Shown one piece after another: positions 43,024-52,823 of a stretch of DNA of 64,000 nt. Below the pieces are notes generated by a model. The model searched no databases and was not told the origin of the DNA. It worked only from the letters and a program-made list of their open reading frames with translations. Both the position numbers and the translations under genes were made by a program. The stretch's first letter is position 1; each line of letters starts with the position of its first letter. The stretch is from Dehalococcoidia bacterium (GTDB lineage Bacteria > Chloroflexota > Dehalococcoidia > Bin125). Where the stretch lies: assembly GCA_022826965.1 (NCBI GenBank), contig JAJDTU010000001.1, forward strand, positions 186,001-250,000, read 5' to 3'.

Positions 43024-43680
43024 GTGGTTCGTGAGTACTACCCCGTCTTCTTCGACCTGGAGAACCGCGCGGTGCTGGTCATCGGCGGCGGCCGGCTGGC
43101 CTTGGAGAAGGTTGAGGGTCTGCTCGCCGCCGGGGCTCGGGTCAGCGTGGTCGCCTACCGCCTGAATGAGGAATTGGCCGCGCTGCGCGACGCCGGACGA
43201 ATCGAGCACCTGGCGCGTGACTACCAGCAGGGAGACATGCGCGGTCGAGCGTTGGTCATGGCTGCCGGCGGCGATGCCTCGGCCAATGCGTCCCTGCACG
43301 CCGATGCCCGCGCGATTGGCGTGCCGCTCAACGCGGCCGACGATCCGACCAACTGCGATTTCATCCTGCCCGCGGTGGTGCGCAGAGCGCCGCTCACAGT
43401 GGCGATCTCCACCGGCGGCGGGAGCCCAGCCATGGCGCGCCGCGTGAGGGAAGAACTGTCCGACTATCTCGACGCGGAAACGTCGAGCCTGGCTGACCTG
43501 GTCGCGGAGGTCAGAGCCGAATTGAGAGATCAGGGCGTGTTTCGCTCGATTCCCTCGGAGGCTTGGCAGACGGCGATGGATAGCCGGCTACGCATCCTCC
43601 TGGCGCAGCGCCGCCGTGATGAGGCGAAGACCCTGCTGCTATCGCGCCTGAACACGGCGGCCGTGGCATCGGACGAATGA
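43024..43680 (+). CDS. sirC: precorrin-2 dehydrogenase / sirohydrochlorin ferrochelatase-type protein
   Basis: 218 residues, matching the N-terminal CysG/Met8 domain: YYPVFFDLENRAVLVIGGGRLALEKVEGLLAAGARVSVVA is the NAD-binding part, NAADDPTNCDFILPAVVRRAPLTVAISTGGGSPAMARRVREEL is the strongly conserved block including the catalytic Asp region. It oxidises precorrin-2 to sirohydrochlorin; some members insert iron. GTG start. It leads the haem cluster, and its stop overlaps the hemC ATG. Confidence 0.92.
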   Translation: MVREYYPVFFDLENRAVLVIGGGRLALEKVEGLLAAGARVSVVAYRLNEELAALRDAGRIEHLARDYQQGDMRGRALVMAAGGDASANASLHADARAIGVPLNAADDPTNCDFILPAVVRRAPLTVAISTGGGSPAMARRVREELSDYLDAETSSLADLVAEVRAELRDQGVFRSIPSEAWQTAMDSRLRILLAQRRRDEAKTLLLSRLNTAAVASDE

Positions 43681-44582
43681 CCATGGCAGGGGCGCTGCGA
43701 CTGGGAGGACGCGCCAGCAAGCTGTCGTTGGTCCAGGCGGAGTTGGCCTCTCGGGCGTTGGCGGCGATCGGGCTTGAGACCGAGTTCGTACCGATCGTGA
43801 CCCAGGGCGATCGCGACCGCACGTCCAGCCTGCGAACAATCGGAGGACAGGGCGTGTTCGTCCGCGCGGTTGAGTCGGCGTTGCTCAACGGCGAAATCGA
43901 TCTGGCGGTGCATTCGGCCAAGGACGTGCCGCCAACGATCCGCGAAGGCACGACCCTGGCGGCGTACCTGCCGCGCGCCGATGTACGCGACGCGCTCGTC
44001 AGCCGCAACGAGATCGGCCTGCTGGACCTGCCGATGGGGGCAACCGTCGGGACCGGATCGCGTCGACGCGCTGCTCAACTGCTGCGCCTGCGCCCCGACC
44101 TGCAAGTCGTCGACATTCGCGGGAATGTCGATACGCGCATCGCGAAAGTCGAAACGGGCGAGTTCGATGCCGTGATCCTCGCCGCCGCCGGACTACAACG
44201 GTTGGAACGCATGGCCACGGAAGTATTGCCAATCGATCTGATGATGCCGTCGCCAGGCCAGGGCGCCTTGGTGGTCCAATGTCGAGCCGAGGATGCGGAG
44301 CAGATCTCGACCGCCAACGATCTGCCCACTCGCCTCGCGGTGTCTGCGGAGCGGGCGATGCTGCGCGCGTTGGGCGCCGGTTGTTCACTCCCACTGGCAG
44401 CGATTGGAGGGGTGCGAGGAGGAGAGGTGCTGCTGGCGGGACGGTTGCTGAGCGGAGATGGTTCGGAGCGACTCGAGGTCCAACGATCCGGACGAGACCC
44501 TGAGTCGGTCGGCGGCGAAGTCGCAGAGACGCTACTCGAACGGGGTGGCCGGCGGTTGATCGAAGAGGACGCCAGGTCGTGA
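43677..44582 (+). CDS. hemC: hydroxymethylbilane synthase (porphobilinogen deaminase)
   Basis: 301-residue HemC. Cofactor cysteine in MLRALGAGCSLPLA, substrate-binding segments LRLGGRASKLSLVQAEL, DLAVHSAKDVPPT and GTGSRRRAAQLLRLRPDLQVVDIRGNVDTRI are all present. It polymerises four porphobilinogens to hydroxymethylbilane on a dipyrromethane cofactor. The reading overlaps sirC and the next gene by 4 bp each, implying coupled translation. Confidence 0.97.
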   Translation: MTMAGALRLGGRASKLSLVQAELASRALAAIGLETEFVPIVTQGDRDRTSSLRTIGGQGVFVRAVESALLNGEIDLAVHSAKDVPPTIREGTTLAAYLPRADVRDALVSRNEIGLLDLPMGATVGTGSRRRAAQLLRLRPDLQVVDIRGNVDTRIAKVETGEFDAVILAAAGLQRLERMATEVLPIDLMMPSPGQGALVVQCRAEDAEQISTANDLPTRLAVSAERAMLRALGAGCSLPLAAIGGVRGGEVLLAGRLLSGDGSERLEVQRSGRDPESVGGEVAETLLERGGRRLIEEDARS

Positions 44583-46117
44583 CCGACATCTCGGCCGACG
44601 TGCGAACCGTGTACCTGGTCGGCGCCGGTCCCGGCGATCCGCGGCTGATCACGCTCGCCGGTGCGGACGCCATTCGCGAGGCCGACGTCCTGCTCCACGA
44701 TCGCCTCGTCGCTCCCGAGTTGGTCAAGCTCGCCAAGAGCGCCGAAGTGATCGATGTCGGCAAGGCACCTGACGGTCCGGCGACCACACAGGAGCACATC
44801 ATCGAGATGATGATCGAACACTCGCGTCGAGGACAGCGTGTGGTGAGGTTGAAAGGCGGTGACCCGTTTGTCTTCGGTCGCGGCGGTGAAGAGGCCGCCG
44901 CCCTCGCAGCGGCAGGGATCCCGATTCAAGTGGTCCCAGGCATTTCCAGTGCCCATGCGGCAGCGGCTGCATTCGGAATCGCCGTCACAGACCGCCGCGC
45001 CGCTTCGGCGGTGACGATGGTGACGGGATCGGAGGGCGGTGGCGGGGCGCCGCCTGTCGATTGGCAGGCGGTCGCGCGGGTCGGAGGGACGATCGTCGTG
45101 ATGATGGGCTGGCGAAACTTCGACGAGATCGCCCGCCGTCTGGTCGAAGCCGGGCTGCCCGCGAAGACACCGTCCGCAGCAATCGAACAGGCGTGGACCC
45201 CATCACAGCGGGTCGTGTTCGCTCCGCTTGCTGAGCTTCGCGCTCGGGGGGCGGAGATGGAGCCCCCGGTGACGGTAGTGATCGGGGCCGTCACCTCCCT
45301 GGCCACCCCTGAGGTCTCGTGGAGCACGATGGGGCGCCGTGTGCTCGTGACCAGGGCGGCGGCGCAGGCGGATTCCTTGGTCCAACGTCTGCGCGCTCTC
45401 AACGCTCACGTCGTTCAACTGCCGACCATTGAGATCAGACCGATCGACAACGAACAGGTCAACGACGCGATTCGGCGATTGGCCGACGGGCGCTACGCCA
45501 TCGTGGCATTGACCAGCGTCAACGGCGTCATCCGCCTGTGGGGCGCGATGCGGAGCCGCGGGCTTGATTCGAGGGCGCTGGCGACCACTCGCGTTGCCGC
45601 GATCGGCAGCGAGACCGCGCGAGCGCTGGCGGAGCGGGGCATCGATGCCGATCTGGTGCCGACCGCATTCACGTCGGATGCGCTGGCCGAGGCATTGACG
45701 CAGCAGGACTTGCGGGGCAAGCGCGTGCTGCTGGCCCGGGCGGCACAGGCCGGGCGACAGCTCAGCGATCAGCTCCGCAACGCCGGCGCGGACGTGGACG
45801 AGACGGCGCTGTACGACATTGTGACGCCGCCTGTCGATGACGTTGCGCTGACCGAGCTTCGACAAGGCGTTGATGTGGTTACCTTGACATCGCCGTCGAC
45901 GGCTCGAGGATTAGTCGAGTTGGCTGGCGACCTCGTCGACTTAGACTCATTGCACACCGTGTGCATCGGCCCGGTGACGGCCGAGGCGGCCCGGCAACTT
46001 GGCTTCCGCGTCGTCTCGACTGCCGAGACGCACACGATCGAAGGGTTGGTTCAGGCTGTGGGGCGCTACATCGCCAGCCTTGGACCACCGCTCGACTCGG
46101 AACTGGAACCAGCATGA
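44579..46117 (+). CDS. cobA-hemD: fused uroporphyrinogen-III C-methyltransferase / uroporphyrinogen-III synthase
   Basis: 512-residue fusion. Residues 1-250 are a SAM-dependent uroporphyrinogen methyltransferase: [67 protein letters not shown]. Residues about 260-510 are Hem[64 protein letters not shown]. The fusion places the branch-point methyltransferase next to ring closure, so uroporphyrinogen III can feed sirohaem and corrinoid synthesis. Stop overlaps the hemB ATG. Confidence 0.95.
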   Translation: MTDISADVRTVYLVGAGPGDPRLITLAGADAIREADVLLHDRLVAPELVKLAKSAEVIDVGKAPDGPATTQEHIIEMMIEHSRRGQRVVRLKGGDPFVFGRGGEEAAALAAAGIPIQVVPGISSAHAAAAAFGIAVTDRRAASAVTMVTGSEGGGGAPPVDWQAVARVGGTIVVMMGWRNFDEIARRLVEAGLPAKTPSAAIEQAWTPSQRVVFAPLAELRARGAEMEPPVTVVIGAVTSLATPEVSWSTMGRRVLVTRAAAQADSLVQRLRALNAHVVQLPTIEIRPIDNEQVNDAIRRLADGRYAIVALTSVNGVIRLWGAMRSRGLDSRALATTRVAAIGSETARALAERGIDADLVPTAFTSDALAEALTQQDLRGKRVLLARAAQAGRQLSDQLRNAGADVDETALYDIVTPPVDDVALTELRQGVDVVTLTSPSTARGLVELAGDLVDLDSLHTVCIGPVTAEAARQLGFRVVSTAETHTIEGLVQAVGRYIASLGPPLDSELEPA

Positions 46118-47142
46118 CCAGCGCACAGCATCCCGCCATGGACATCGATGCAGGTAGCATTGCCACCGCTCACCGAATGCGCCGCCTGCGCCGCTCCGAC
46201 GGTCTGCGCCGCATGGTGCGCGAAACCCGTCTGAGCCCGTCCGATTTCATCTACCCGATCTTCGTAACCGTCGGCGAGGGCGTGCGCGATCCGATTCCGT
46301 CGATGCCTGGTCAGTCGCGGCTCTCGGTCGATCAGCTTGCACAGGAGGCCGCCGAGCTACGCTCGCTCGACATTCCGGCGATCCTCCTCTTCGGGTTGCC
46401 CGCGTCGAAGGATGCGGAAGGCAGCGGCGCATGGATATCCGATGGGATCGTCCAGCAGGCGACGCGCGCCCTCAAAGAGGCGCAGCCCGAGTTGATCGTC
46501 GTCACCGACGTCTGCCTCTGCGAGTACACCGACCACGGGCACTGCGGCCTGCTCGACGAGCACGGTTCGGTCCTCAATGATGCCTCCGTCGAACTGCTGG
46601 CGCAGACCGCCGTCTCGCAGGCTGAGGCCGGCGCCGACGTCATTGCCCCGTCTGACATGATGGACGGTCGCGTCGGCGCAATCCGGCAGGCGCTTGATCA
46701 GGCCGGCTTCGACGACCGCACGCTGCTCGCTTATTCGGCCAAATTCGCTTCCGCGTTCTACGGACCGTTCCGCGACGCGGCCGATTCCGCACCGCAGTTT
46801 GGCGATCGTCGCGGCTATCAGATGGACCCGCCCAACGGCCGCGAGGCGATGCGCGCGATCGAGCGCGATCTGGCCGAGGGAGCCGACATGGTCATGGTCA
46901 AGCCGGCCCTGGCCTACCTAGATCTCGTAAGAGACGCGCGGCAGCGCTTCGATGTCCCGCTGGCGGCCTACAACGTCAGCGGCGAGTACGCGATGCTCAA
47001 GGCGGCCGCGAACAACGGTTGGATCGACGAGGAGCGCGTTGTCTTGGAGACCCTTACCGGCATCCGTCGAGCCGGCGCCGATATGATCCTCACCTACCAC
47101 GCCAAGGACGCGGCGCGGTGGCTAGCCCGTCAGGGCGCTTAA
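46114..47142 (+). CDS. hemB: porphobilinogen synthase (delta-aminolevulinic acid dehydratase)
   Basis: 342-residue HemB, which condenses two 5-aminolevulinates. The zinc ligands are in [14 protein letters not shown], the first substrate Lys in [17 protein letters not shown] and the second in [29 protein letters not shown] is typical. The three-Cys site indicates a Zn-dependent enzyme. ATG at 46114 overlaps the hemD stop; ATG at 46138 is possible. The 3' end belongs to a 24-bp tandem repeat that also encodes the last residues ARQGA and the stop. Confidence 0.96.
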   Translation: MTSAQHPAMDIDAGSIATAHRMRRLRRSDGLRRMVRETRLSPSDFIYPIFVTVGEGVRDPIPSMPGQSRLSVDQLAQEAAELRSLDIPAILLFGLPASKDAEGSGAWISDGIVQQATRALKEAQPELIVVTDVCLCEYTDHGHCGLLDEHGSVLNDASVELLAQTAVSQAEAGADVIAPSDMMDGRVGAIRQALDQAGFDDRTLLAYSAKFASAFYGPFRDAADSAPQFGDRRGYQMDPPNGREAMRAIERDLAEGADMVMVKPALAYLDLVRDARQRFDVPLAAYNVSGEYAMLKAAANNGWIDEERVVLETLTGIRRAGADMILTYHAKDAARWLARQGA

Positions 47143-47221
47143 GTTAATGCCCGTCAGGGCGCTTAAGTCAGTGCCGGTCAGGGCGCCTGAGCTAAAGCCC
47201 GCCAAGGGCGGCCGAGCCAAC
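47125..47221. repeat. 24-bp tandem repeat, about four degenerate copies, covering the hemB 3' end
   Basis: Copies begin at 47125, 47149, 47173 and 47197. The unit core is GTCAGGGCGCTTAAGT. Copies 1 and 2 differ at three bases, copies 3 and 4 are increasingly degenerate. The first copy contains the hemB stop codon, so the array looks like repeated duplication of the gene end. The region beyond, to 47276, holds no other gene. Confidence 0.8.
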
Positions 47222-47276
47222 GCGGGCCGGGTCGGCCACAGGACTCAACGAAACCTCGAAGGAAGCGAAACGTCGC

Positions 47277-48089
47277 ATGAGCGAATCGAGCCAGGAGACG
47301 CCGACCGAACCGGAAGCCCCGACCGTAGGTCCCGATCAGGCGGTCGAGACCGTCCGCGCTGTAGCCTTCGACTGTTACGGCACGCTGTTGCAGCTCGAGG
47401 AGCGCGAGTTCGCTTCCTTAATCCAGGACATGCTGCACGACCACGGGGTCGAGCACGCGAGCGGCGAGGATGTCTGGGACGCCTGGCTGGAGGCGTCGCG
47501 CGAGATGGCCAAGCGGGAGGGTCGCAATCCCGAGCGTCCGCTCGAAGGCCCCGAACCGACCTTTCGCCCGTTCTCCGAGACCTGGCCGTACTTCTTCGGT
47601 GAAGCGTTCAAACATCATTCCGTTGAAACGATCCCGCCGGCGACCGCCTTCCAGCATCTCTGGGATGTACTGTCAGTCGCTCCGGCCTATCCCGAGGTGG
47701 AGACCGTCTTCGCCGAACTCGGGCGGCGAGGCTACCGTGTGGCGATCGGCAGCAACGCGGATGACGACCATCTCGAACATGCGCTTGAGAAGGCGGGCAT
47801 CGAAGTCGAAATGGTGCTCTCCTCCGAGGAGGCGCAATCGTACAAGCCGCGCAGGCCGTTTTTCGAGCAGCTCTGCGAACGGCTCAATCTCGACCCCTGC
47901 GAAGTGCTCTATGTGGGCGACAGCCCCTGGGCCGACGTCACCGGCGCCAACAACGCCGGCCTCCCGGTCTACTGGGTCTCGCGCTATCCCGATCCCGAGC
48001 GCGAGAAGATGATGCGCTCCCGACCCACCTGGAGCGGACAGGACCTCACAGGCATCCTCGCGGCGCTCCCGGAACGTGCCCCGGCTTGA
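47277..48089 (+). CDS. HAD-superfamily hydrolase (subfamily IA)
   Basis: 270 residues. The nucleophile motif is AVAFDCYGTLLQLEE (DxxxT with CYGT), motif II is RVAIGSNADDDH, the conserved Lys is in SSEEAQSYKPRRPFF, and motif IV is VLYVGDSPWADVTGANNAG. A helical cap of about 90 residues lies between motifs I and II. An acidic, proline-rich N-terminus precedes the domain. Haloacid dehalogenase-like or sugar/nucleotide phosphatase activity is likely, substrate unknown. It follows the repeat downstream of hemB. Confidence 0.85.
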   Translation: MSESSQETPTEPEAPTVGPDQAVETVRAVAFDCYGTLLQLEEREFASLIQDMLHDHGVEHASGEDVWDAWLEASREMAKREGRNPERPLEGPEPTFRPFSETWPYFFGEAFKHHSVETIPPATAFQHLWDVLSVAPAYPEVETVFAELGRRGYRVAIGSNADDDHLEHALEKAGIEVEMVLSSEEAQSYKPRRPFFEQLCERLNLDPCEVLYVGDSPWADVTGANNAGLPVYWVSRYPDPEREKMMRSRPTWSGQDLTGILAALPERAPA

Positions 48090-48099
48090 ACCAGGAAGC

Positions 48100-48108
48100 T
48101 TGTCCACA
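48100..48108 (+). promoter_or_regulatory. possible DnaA box (TTGTCCACA)
   Basis: TTGTCCACA differs by one base from TTATCCACA and lies in the gap before dnaN. A single box is not an origin; it may allow DnaA to influence dnaN, or be chance. Confidence 0.3.
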
Positions 48109-48180
48109 CTGTGTCAACCGGCCATCAACAGGTCGCCGTCGTGGCCCTCTCATCAGATAAACTGTCTACATATCGATAAC

Positions 48181-48199
48181 CCAAGTGATCAATACTTGG
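48181..48199 (+). promoter_or_regulatory. inverted repeat before dnaN
   Basis: CCAAGT at 48181-48186 and ACTTGG at 48194-48199 form a perfect 6-bp inverted repeat with a 7-bp spacer, 35 bp upstream of the dnaN ATG. It could be an operator or an mRNA 5' hairpin. The surrounding 140 bp are noticeably AT-richer than the rest of the window. Confidence 0.35.
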
Positions 48200-48233
48200 A
48201 GTGCAGCTAAGGACTCGAATCGGGGGCGGCGCG

Positions 48234-49382
48234 ATGCGTATCCAGACATCCCAGGCGGCGCTGCAGCACGGGCTCAGCGTCGTTGCCCGGGCGGTGGCGG
48301 CCCGGCACTCGCTCGATCAACTGCGCCACGTACACGTCCAGGCCGACGATGATGGCGTCCGCCTGACCGCGACGGACACCGAGATCGCGATGATCTGCTC
48401 GATCGACGCGGTTGTCTCCGAACCTGGTGGGATCACGATTCCGCACCGGTTCATCAATGACCTCGTCTCAGCGCTCTCCTCGGCCGAGATCACGATCGAT
48501 GTCGCCGAAAACTCCATGGTCGCTCAGATTCGCGCATCCGATGCGAACGAGTCCTCAATCCACGGCATGTCGCCGACGACGTATCCGAACATCCCGGGCA
48601 TCGGCGAGGGCGACTGGATCAAGATCGTTGCCCGCGACCTGCGCGAGGCCCTACGCCACGTCGTGTTCGCCGCGGCAACCGACGACGGTCGCCCCGTGCT
48701 GACCGGCGTGCATTTCCGTTTCGAGGGCGACAAGATGACCCTCGCCGCCGCCGACGGTTTCCGCTTGGCGGTGTACGACATGAACGTCGCCTCGGAGCTG
48801 ACCGAACGCCTGGAGATCACCGTGCCGGCGCGGGCGCTGAACGAACTCGAGCGGCTATTGACCGACGACGACTCGGCCGTCGAGATGTACATCCACGCCG
48901 ACCGCACCTACGTCCGCTTCCATGTCCGTTCGGTGCAAATGACGGCGCAGCTGATCCAGGGCAACTACCCCAGTTACGACCAGCTCATCCCCGCCGAGTA
49001 CCAGACTCGGGCGATCCTGCCCGGTGCGGTCCTCCAGGGAGGCGTCCGTTCGGCGGCAGTCTTCGCGCGCGAGTCGAGCGGCATCATCCGCCTGATCTTC
49101 AACGGCGAGACATCCGATCAGAACATCACCCTGACAGCCCGAGCGGAAGAGTTGGGCAATCACCGTGGCCGGGTTGACGCCGCGATCGAGGGCGACGACT
49201 CACGGATCGCCTACAACGTGCGATATCTCCAGGATGTGTTGCAGATCGCCAGCGGCGCAACCTCAGCCGAGATCGCGATGGAGACCAGCGGTCCCAGCAA
49301 TCCCGGCGTGTTCCGCGTCGTAGGACGCGACAACTACGTCCACGTCCTGATGCCGATGTTCGTTCAGTGGGAAGACGCCTAG
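48234..49382 (+). CDS. dnaN: DNA polymerase III subunit beta (sliding clamp)
   Basis: 382 residues. Three clamp repeats are visible: N-terminal GLSVVARAVAARHSL and SEAIEIAM-type HVQADDDGVRLTATDTEIAMICSIDAVV, central VLTGVHFRFEGDKMTLAAADGFRLAVYDM, and C-terminal NPGVFRVVGRDNYVHVLMPMFVQ (the usual end is MPMRI/L). It forms the ring that holds DNA polymerase on DNA. ATG at 48234 begins MRIQTS, like other DnaN N-termini; a GTG at 48201 is less likely. dnaA is not adjacent, unlike in most bacteria. Confidence 0.95.
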   Translation: MRIQTSQAALQHGLSVVARAVAARHSLDQLRHVHVQADDDGVRLTATDTEIAMICSIDAVVSEPGGITIPHRFINDLVSALSSAEITIDVAENSMVAQIRASDANESSIHGMSPTTYPNIPGIGEGDWIKIVARDLREALRHVVFAAATDDGRPVLTGVHFRFEGDKMTLAAADGFRLAVYDMNVASELTERLEITVPARALNELERLLTDDDSAVEMYIHADRTYVRFHVRSVQMTAQLIQGNYPSYDQLIPAEYQTRAILPGAVLQGGVRSAAVFARESSGIIRLIFNGETSDQNITLTARAEELGNHRGRVDAAIEGDDSRIAYNVRYLQDVLQIASGATSAEIAMETSGPSNPGVFRVVGRDNYVHVLMPMFVQWEDA

Positions 49383-49398
49383 GCCGGGCCGCCGAATC

Positions 49399-49659
49399 GT
49401 GGCTGAATGGGAAATCAAGGCCGTCGGTCGCGACCGCGCTGGCAACTCGCTCTCGTTCTGCGGCGACGAGCCGTTCCGCTGGAACGTCTGGATCCACGAT
49501 CTAATCGACGACATCGAGGGCCGGCGTCACACGTACTTCGTCACTGGTCCGTTCGGACAACGTGTTGACGTGGTGATTGAACTGACGGCCCAGGGCAAAA
49601 TCGTCCGTTCGCATCAGGACGCAGGAGACGATCTGCTCAAGCAGCTACCGCGCTGCTGA
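49399..49659 (+). CDS. small conserved protein, possibly DUF3892-like
   Basis: 86 residues: WEIKAVGRDRAGNSLSFCGD, HTYFVTGPFGQRVDVVIEL and KIVRSHQDAGDDLLKQLPRC. A short beta-rich domain ending in LP-x-C resembles DUF3892, small proteins of unknown function; this is a weak match by eye. GTG start 16 bp after dnaN, and 17 bp before addB, so co-transcription is likely. A proximity-based link to replication or repair is speculative. Confidence 0.45.
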   Translation: MAEWEIKAVGRDRAGNSLSFCGDEPFRWNVWIHDLIDDIEGRRHTYFVTGPFGQRVDVVIELTAQGKIVRSHQDAGDDLLKQLPRC

Positions 49660-49676
49660 GCGCAGGAAGCCGCGAC

Positions 49677-52600
49677 ATGGCAATCCACGCGACGGCTCAC
49701 TCGTACGGTCGCGAAGCGCAGGAAGCGCTGCGAGTGGCGATCCTGCAGTGCAAAACAATCGACGGAACCTACGATCCACTCGCACCGGTCACGATCGTCG
49801 TGCCTTCTGCGCTGTCCGGCTACCACATCAGGCGCGCATTCGGACGCTTGCCCGGCGGTCTCGTCAACGTCCAGGTCAAACCCCTGCGAGCGTTGCTGGA
49901 ACTGCACGGATCGGGCCCGCTCGCCAACCAGGGTCAGCGCCCGCTCGGCGATGCATACCGGCACGAAGCGATCCGCGCCGTGGCCGAAGCGGACCGCTCG
50001 GCGTTCGGCGACCTGCCGATCGAGGACGCGATGCTGCGCACGCTCGAGCAACGCTTCGCCGAGTTCGATCAGTGCGACGACGACGCGCTTGACCTGATCA
50101 GCCTAGGTGGGGACGTTCCTCGCTACCTGGTTGATCGCTATCGAGCGTTCCGTGGACTGACCGCGAACTTCTACTCAAACCGAGACCTGAGTGAGTCGGC
50201 GATTACCGCGCTCAGCGGACGGCCCAGCGCGCTCACTGACATCGGCTCGGTCATCGTCTATCTGCCTGGGGATATGACCTCGTCGGAGAGGAGGTTCCTG
50301 GACGCCCTTGAGGGTCACACCGGCGTGCGGGTGATCGTAGGCCTCAGCGGCGACGCGGAATCCGTCGACAATCGCGTCCTGGAGCGCTGGGGAATATCGG
50401 GCGAGAACACGCGTCCGGCCGTGCCGCATGCGCAAGGGATCCTGCAGGCCCCCGATCCTGAAGAGGAAGTACGTTCGGCGATTCGCGATATCGCCGCTTC
50501 GCTGCAGTCGGCCGAGCCGACGCCGCTGTATCGAACGGCGATTCTCTACCGCGAACCGGATCCCTATGCCCGGATCTGCGCTGAACAGCTCGACGCCGCC
50601 GGCGTTCCACGGAACGGCCGCAACGCGCGAACCCTGGCTCAGAGCATCGCCGGCAGCGTGCTCGCCGGAGTCATCCGGCTGCTACAGGAATCGACGCCCT
50701 CCTGGGCCGACGATGTCGCCCCCTGGCTCGGCGCGGGGCCGATCCGCGACCCCGATGGAGGTCCCGCGCCGACAGCACGCTGGAATCAACTCGCGAGAAG
50801 CGCCAATCTCCACCGCGGCCCTCAGGACTGGCTCGTCAGGCTGCAACGCTATCGCGCCAATCGGAGGGAAGACCTCGAGCGTCTGCAGCGAGACCCGGAC
50901 GGCGAACGGCCGGGACGTCTGTCGTGGATCAGAAGCGAAATCGCGCAGATTGACCGGCTGGTCCGGTTCACGACGCAACTCGCCGAGTTCCTCGACGACC
51001 TGCCGGCTGACGCCGCATGGTCGGAGTATGTCGAGCGGACCCGCCGACAACTACGCACACTCACTGGTGACCGCAACGCCTTCGCCCGGGCCGTACACGC
51101 CGGAGATGACGACCGCGAGCTCGCCCGTTGGGACAATGTCGAAGCCCTGCTGGAGTCGCTGAGCGCCTTGGACGATCTTGGCCCAACGACGCGTGACCGC
51201 TTCGCCTCGGCGGCCGCGAGAGGTCTCACGCGGCAGATCGGCCACCACGGCAGGCTCGGCGACGGCGTATACGTCGGCTCGCTGAACTCCGCGCTGGGCA
51301 TGGAATGGGATGTCGTCTACATCGTCGGCGCGGCCGAGCGGTCGTTGCCGTCCGCGCGATCCGAGGACCCGCTGCTATCTGACGAACTCCGCGCTCGCAC
51401 GTCCCTTCCGGTCAGCCGCGATCACTTGCGGCGTGAACGGGCGGACTTTCTGGCTGCGCTGCATGCCGCCGACCGGCGGATCCTCAGTTATGCGCGCGCC
51501 GACGTTCGGGCGCAGCAGGCTCGCTTGCCCAGCCGCTGGCTGTTGGAATCGGCGACCGCGCTGCACGGCGAGCGCGTCTATGCCTCGAAGATCAATGAGG
51601 TCGGCGGAGGCGCCATCGATGTGACGCCCTCATTTGAGCACGCGGTGACCAGCGAGGCCCAGTACGCCGACTTGAACGAGTACGACCTCGCGGGCCTGAG
51701 GCGCAGCGCCAGGCCGGCTAGACACTCTCTCGCAGAAGCGATCCCGTCCCTGGGTCGAGGGTACGAACAGCGATCCTCGAGGGCGGCGCAGTCGTTGACC
51801 CGCTGGGACGGGTTGATCGCGGAGGGAGCGCAGCAGGCTGCAAGCCAGCCGCACTCTGCGGGAGCGCTGCAGGATTGGGCCACCTGTCCCTATCGCTACT
51901 TCCTCGGGCGTGTGCTCCGCGTCGAGGAACGCGACGAGCCGCGCGACGACCTGCAAATCACCCCGATCGACAAGGGTTCTCTGATTCACGACATCCTCGA
52001 GCGCTTCTTCAAGGCGACCCCGACGCAACCGGAACCGGGGACTGGTTGGTCCACCGCCGACCGCGACCGTCTCTTCGCCATCGCCGAGGAGCGGATGCAG
52101 CACACCGAGGCGCAAGGTCTCACCGGCCGGGGCCTGCTCTGGACGCGCGATCGGCGGCGCATCGTCGACGACTTGCGCACACTCATCGATGCGGACGATA
52201 TCCATCGCGCCCGGTTTCAGGTGCAACAGGTCGCGGGAGAGCTGACGTTCGGCAAGCTGGACGGGAGTGCGGGTCTCGTCGAACTTCCCCTCGCTGACGG
52301 CGACAGCCTCTCGTTGCGCGGCAGGATCGACCGGGTCGATCAGTCCGCGAACGGCGATCTGGTCATGGTGATCGACTACAAGACCGGCGCGGAGTTCCCC
52401 AAACGCCGCGAACTGGAGGACGATCCGGTCGTCGGCGGACAGTACCTGCAGCTGCCGATCTATGCCGTCGCCGCTCGACAGCTCCTCGAAGCAGGAGCCG
52501 GCGAGGTCGTCCGCTCCGCCTACTGGTACATCACGGAGCGCGGCGGCTTTGCCTTCAACGAAGTCTCCTGGGGCGAGGACAACAGCGCCCGCTTTGAGTC

Positions 52601-52823
52601 GGTCGTCAACCTGATCATCGACAACGTCAAGCAGGGCAGATTTCCCGCCAATCCCGGCGGCGAGTATCGCCGCGCGAGAGGCAGGCACTGCGCCTACTGC
52701 AGTTTCGACGAAGTCTGCCCCGCCGAACGACGCAGGAATTGGGAACGAATTCGGCTCGATCCGCAGCTCGCCGACTACGTCGAACTGAGCGACGGCGAGC
52801 GGCCCGAGACGTCGGAATCATGA
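49677..52823 (+). CDS. addB: AddB-like ATP-dependent helicase/nuclease subunit B
   Basis: 1048 residues. The C-terminal half holds the RecB-like nuclease: LQDWATCPYRYFLGRVLRVEE, LIHDILERFF, DRVDQSANGDLVMVIDYKTGAEFP and the C-terminal AYCSFDEVCPAERR. The Cys residues (CPYRYF plus CAYC and CPAE) look like the AddB 4Fe-4S cluster. Upstream it has UvrD-like features (GSLNSALGMEWDVVYIVGAAERSLP). No canonical Walker A is visible at the N-terminus, where AddB usually has one. It pairs with AddA, whose start overlaps the end of this gene. Confidence 0.88.
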   Translation: MAIHATAHSYGREAQEALRVAILQCKTIDGTYDPLAPVTIVVPSALSGYHIRRAFGRLPGGLVNVQVKPLRALLELHGSGPLANQGQRPLGDAYRHEAIRAVAEADRSAFGDLPIEDAMLRTLEQRFAEFDQCDDDALDLISLGGDVPRYLVDRYRAFRGLTANFYSNRDLSESAITALSGRPSALTDIGSVIVYLPGDMTSSERRFLDALEGHTGVRVIVGLSGDAESVDNRVLERWGISGENTRPAVPHAQGILQAPDPEEEVRSAIRDIAASLQSAEPTPLYRTAILYREPDPYARICAEQLDAAGVPRNGRNARTLAQSIAGSVLAGVIRLLQESTPSWADDVAPWLGAGPIRDPDGGPAPTARWNQLARSANLHRGPQDWLVRLQRYRANRREDLERLQRDPDGERPGRLSWIRSEIAQIDRLVRFTTQLAEFLDDLPADAAWSEYVERTRRQLRTLTGDRNAFARAVHAGDDDRELARWDNVEALLESLSALDDLGPTTRDRFASAAARGLTRQIGHHGRLGDGVYVGSLNSALGMEWDVVYIVGAAERSLPSARSEDPLLSDELRARTSLPVSRDHLRRERADFLAALHAADRRILSYARADVRAQQARLPSRWLLESATALHGERVYASKINEVGGGAIDVTPSFEHAVTSEAQYADLNEYDLAGLRRSARPARHSLAEAIPSLGRGYEQRSSRAAQSLTRWDGLIAEGAQQAASQPHSAGALQDWATCPYRYFLGRVLRVEERDEPRDDLQITPIDKGSLIHDILERFFKATPTQPEPGTGWSTADRDRLFAIAEERMQHTEAQGLTGRGLLWTRDRRRIVDDLRTLIDADDIHRARFQVQQVAGELTFGKLDGSAGLVELPLADGDSLSLRGRIDRVDQSANGDLVMVIDYKTGAEFPKRRELEDDPVVGGQYLQLPIYAVAARQLLEAGAGEVVRSAYWYITERGGFAFNEVSWGEDNSARFESVVNLIIDNVKQGRFPANPGGEYRRARGRHCAYCSFDEVCPAERRRNWERIRLDPQLADYVELSDGERPETSES

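Noticed and set aside
47125-47221. CRISPR array
   Set aside because: The units are directly adjacent with no spacers, are degenerate, and there are no cas genes.
48090-48233. Replication origin beside dnaN
   Set aside because: Only one DnaA-box-like 9-mer is visible, there is no dnaA, and no cluster of boxes or AT-rich 13-mers.
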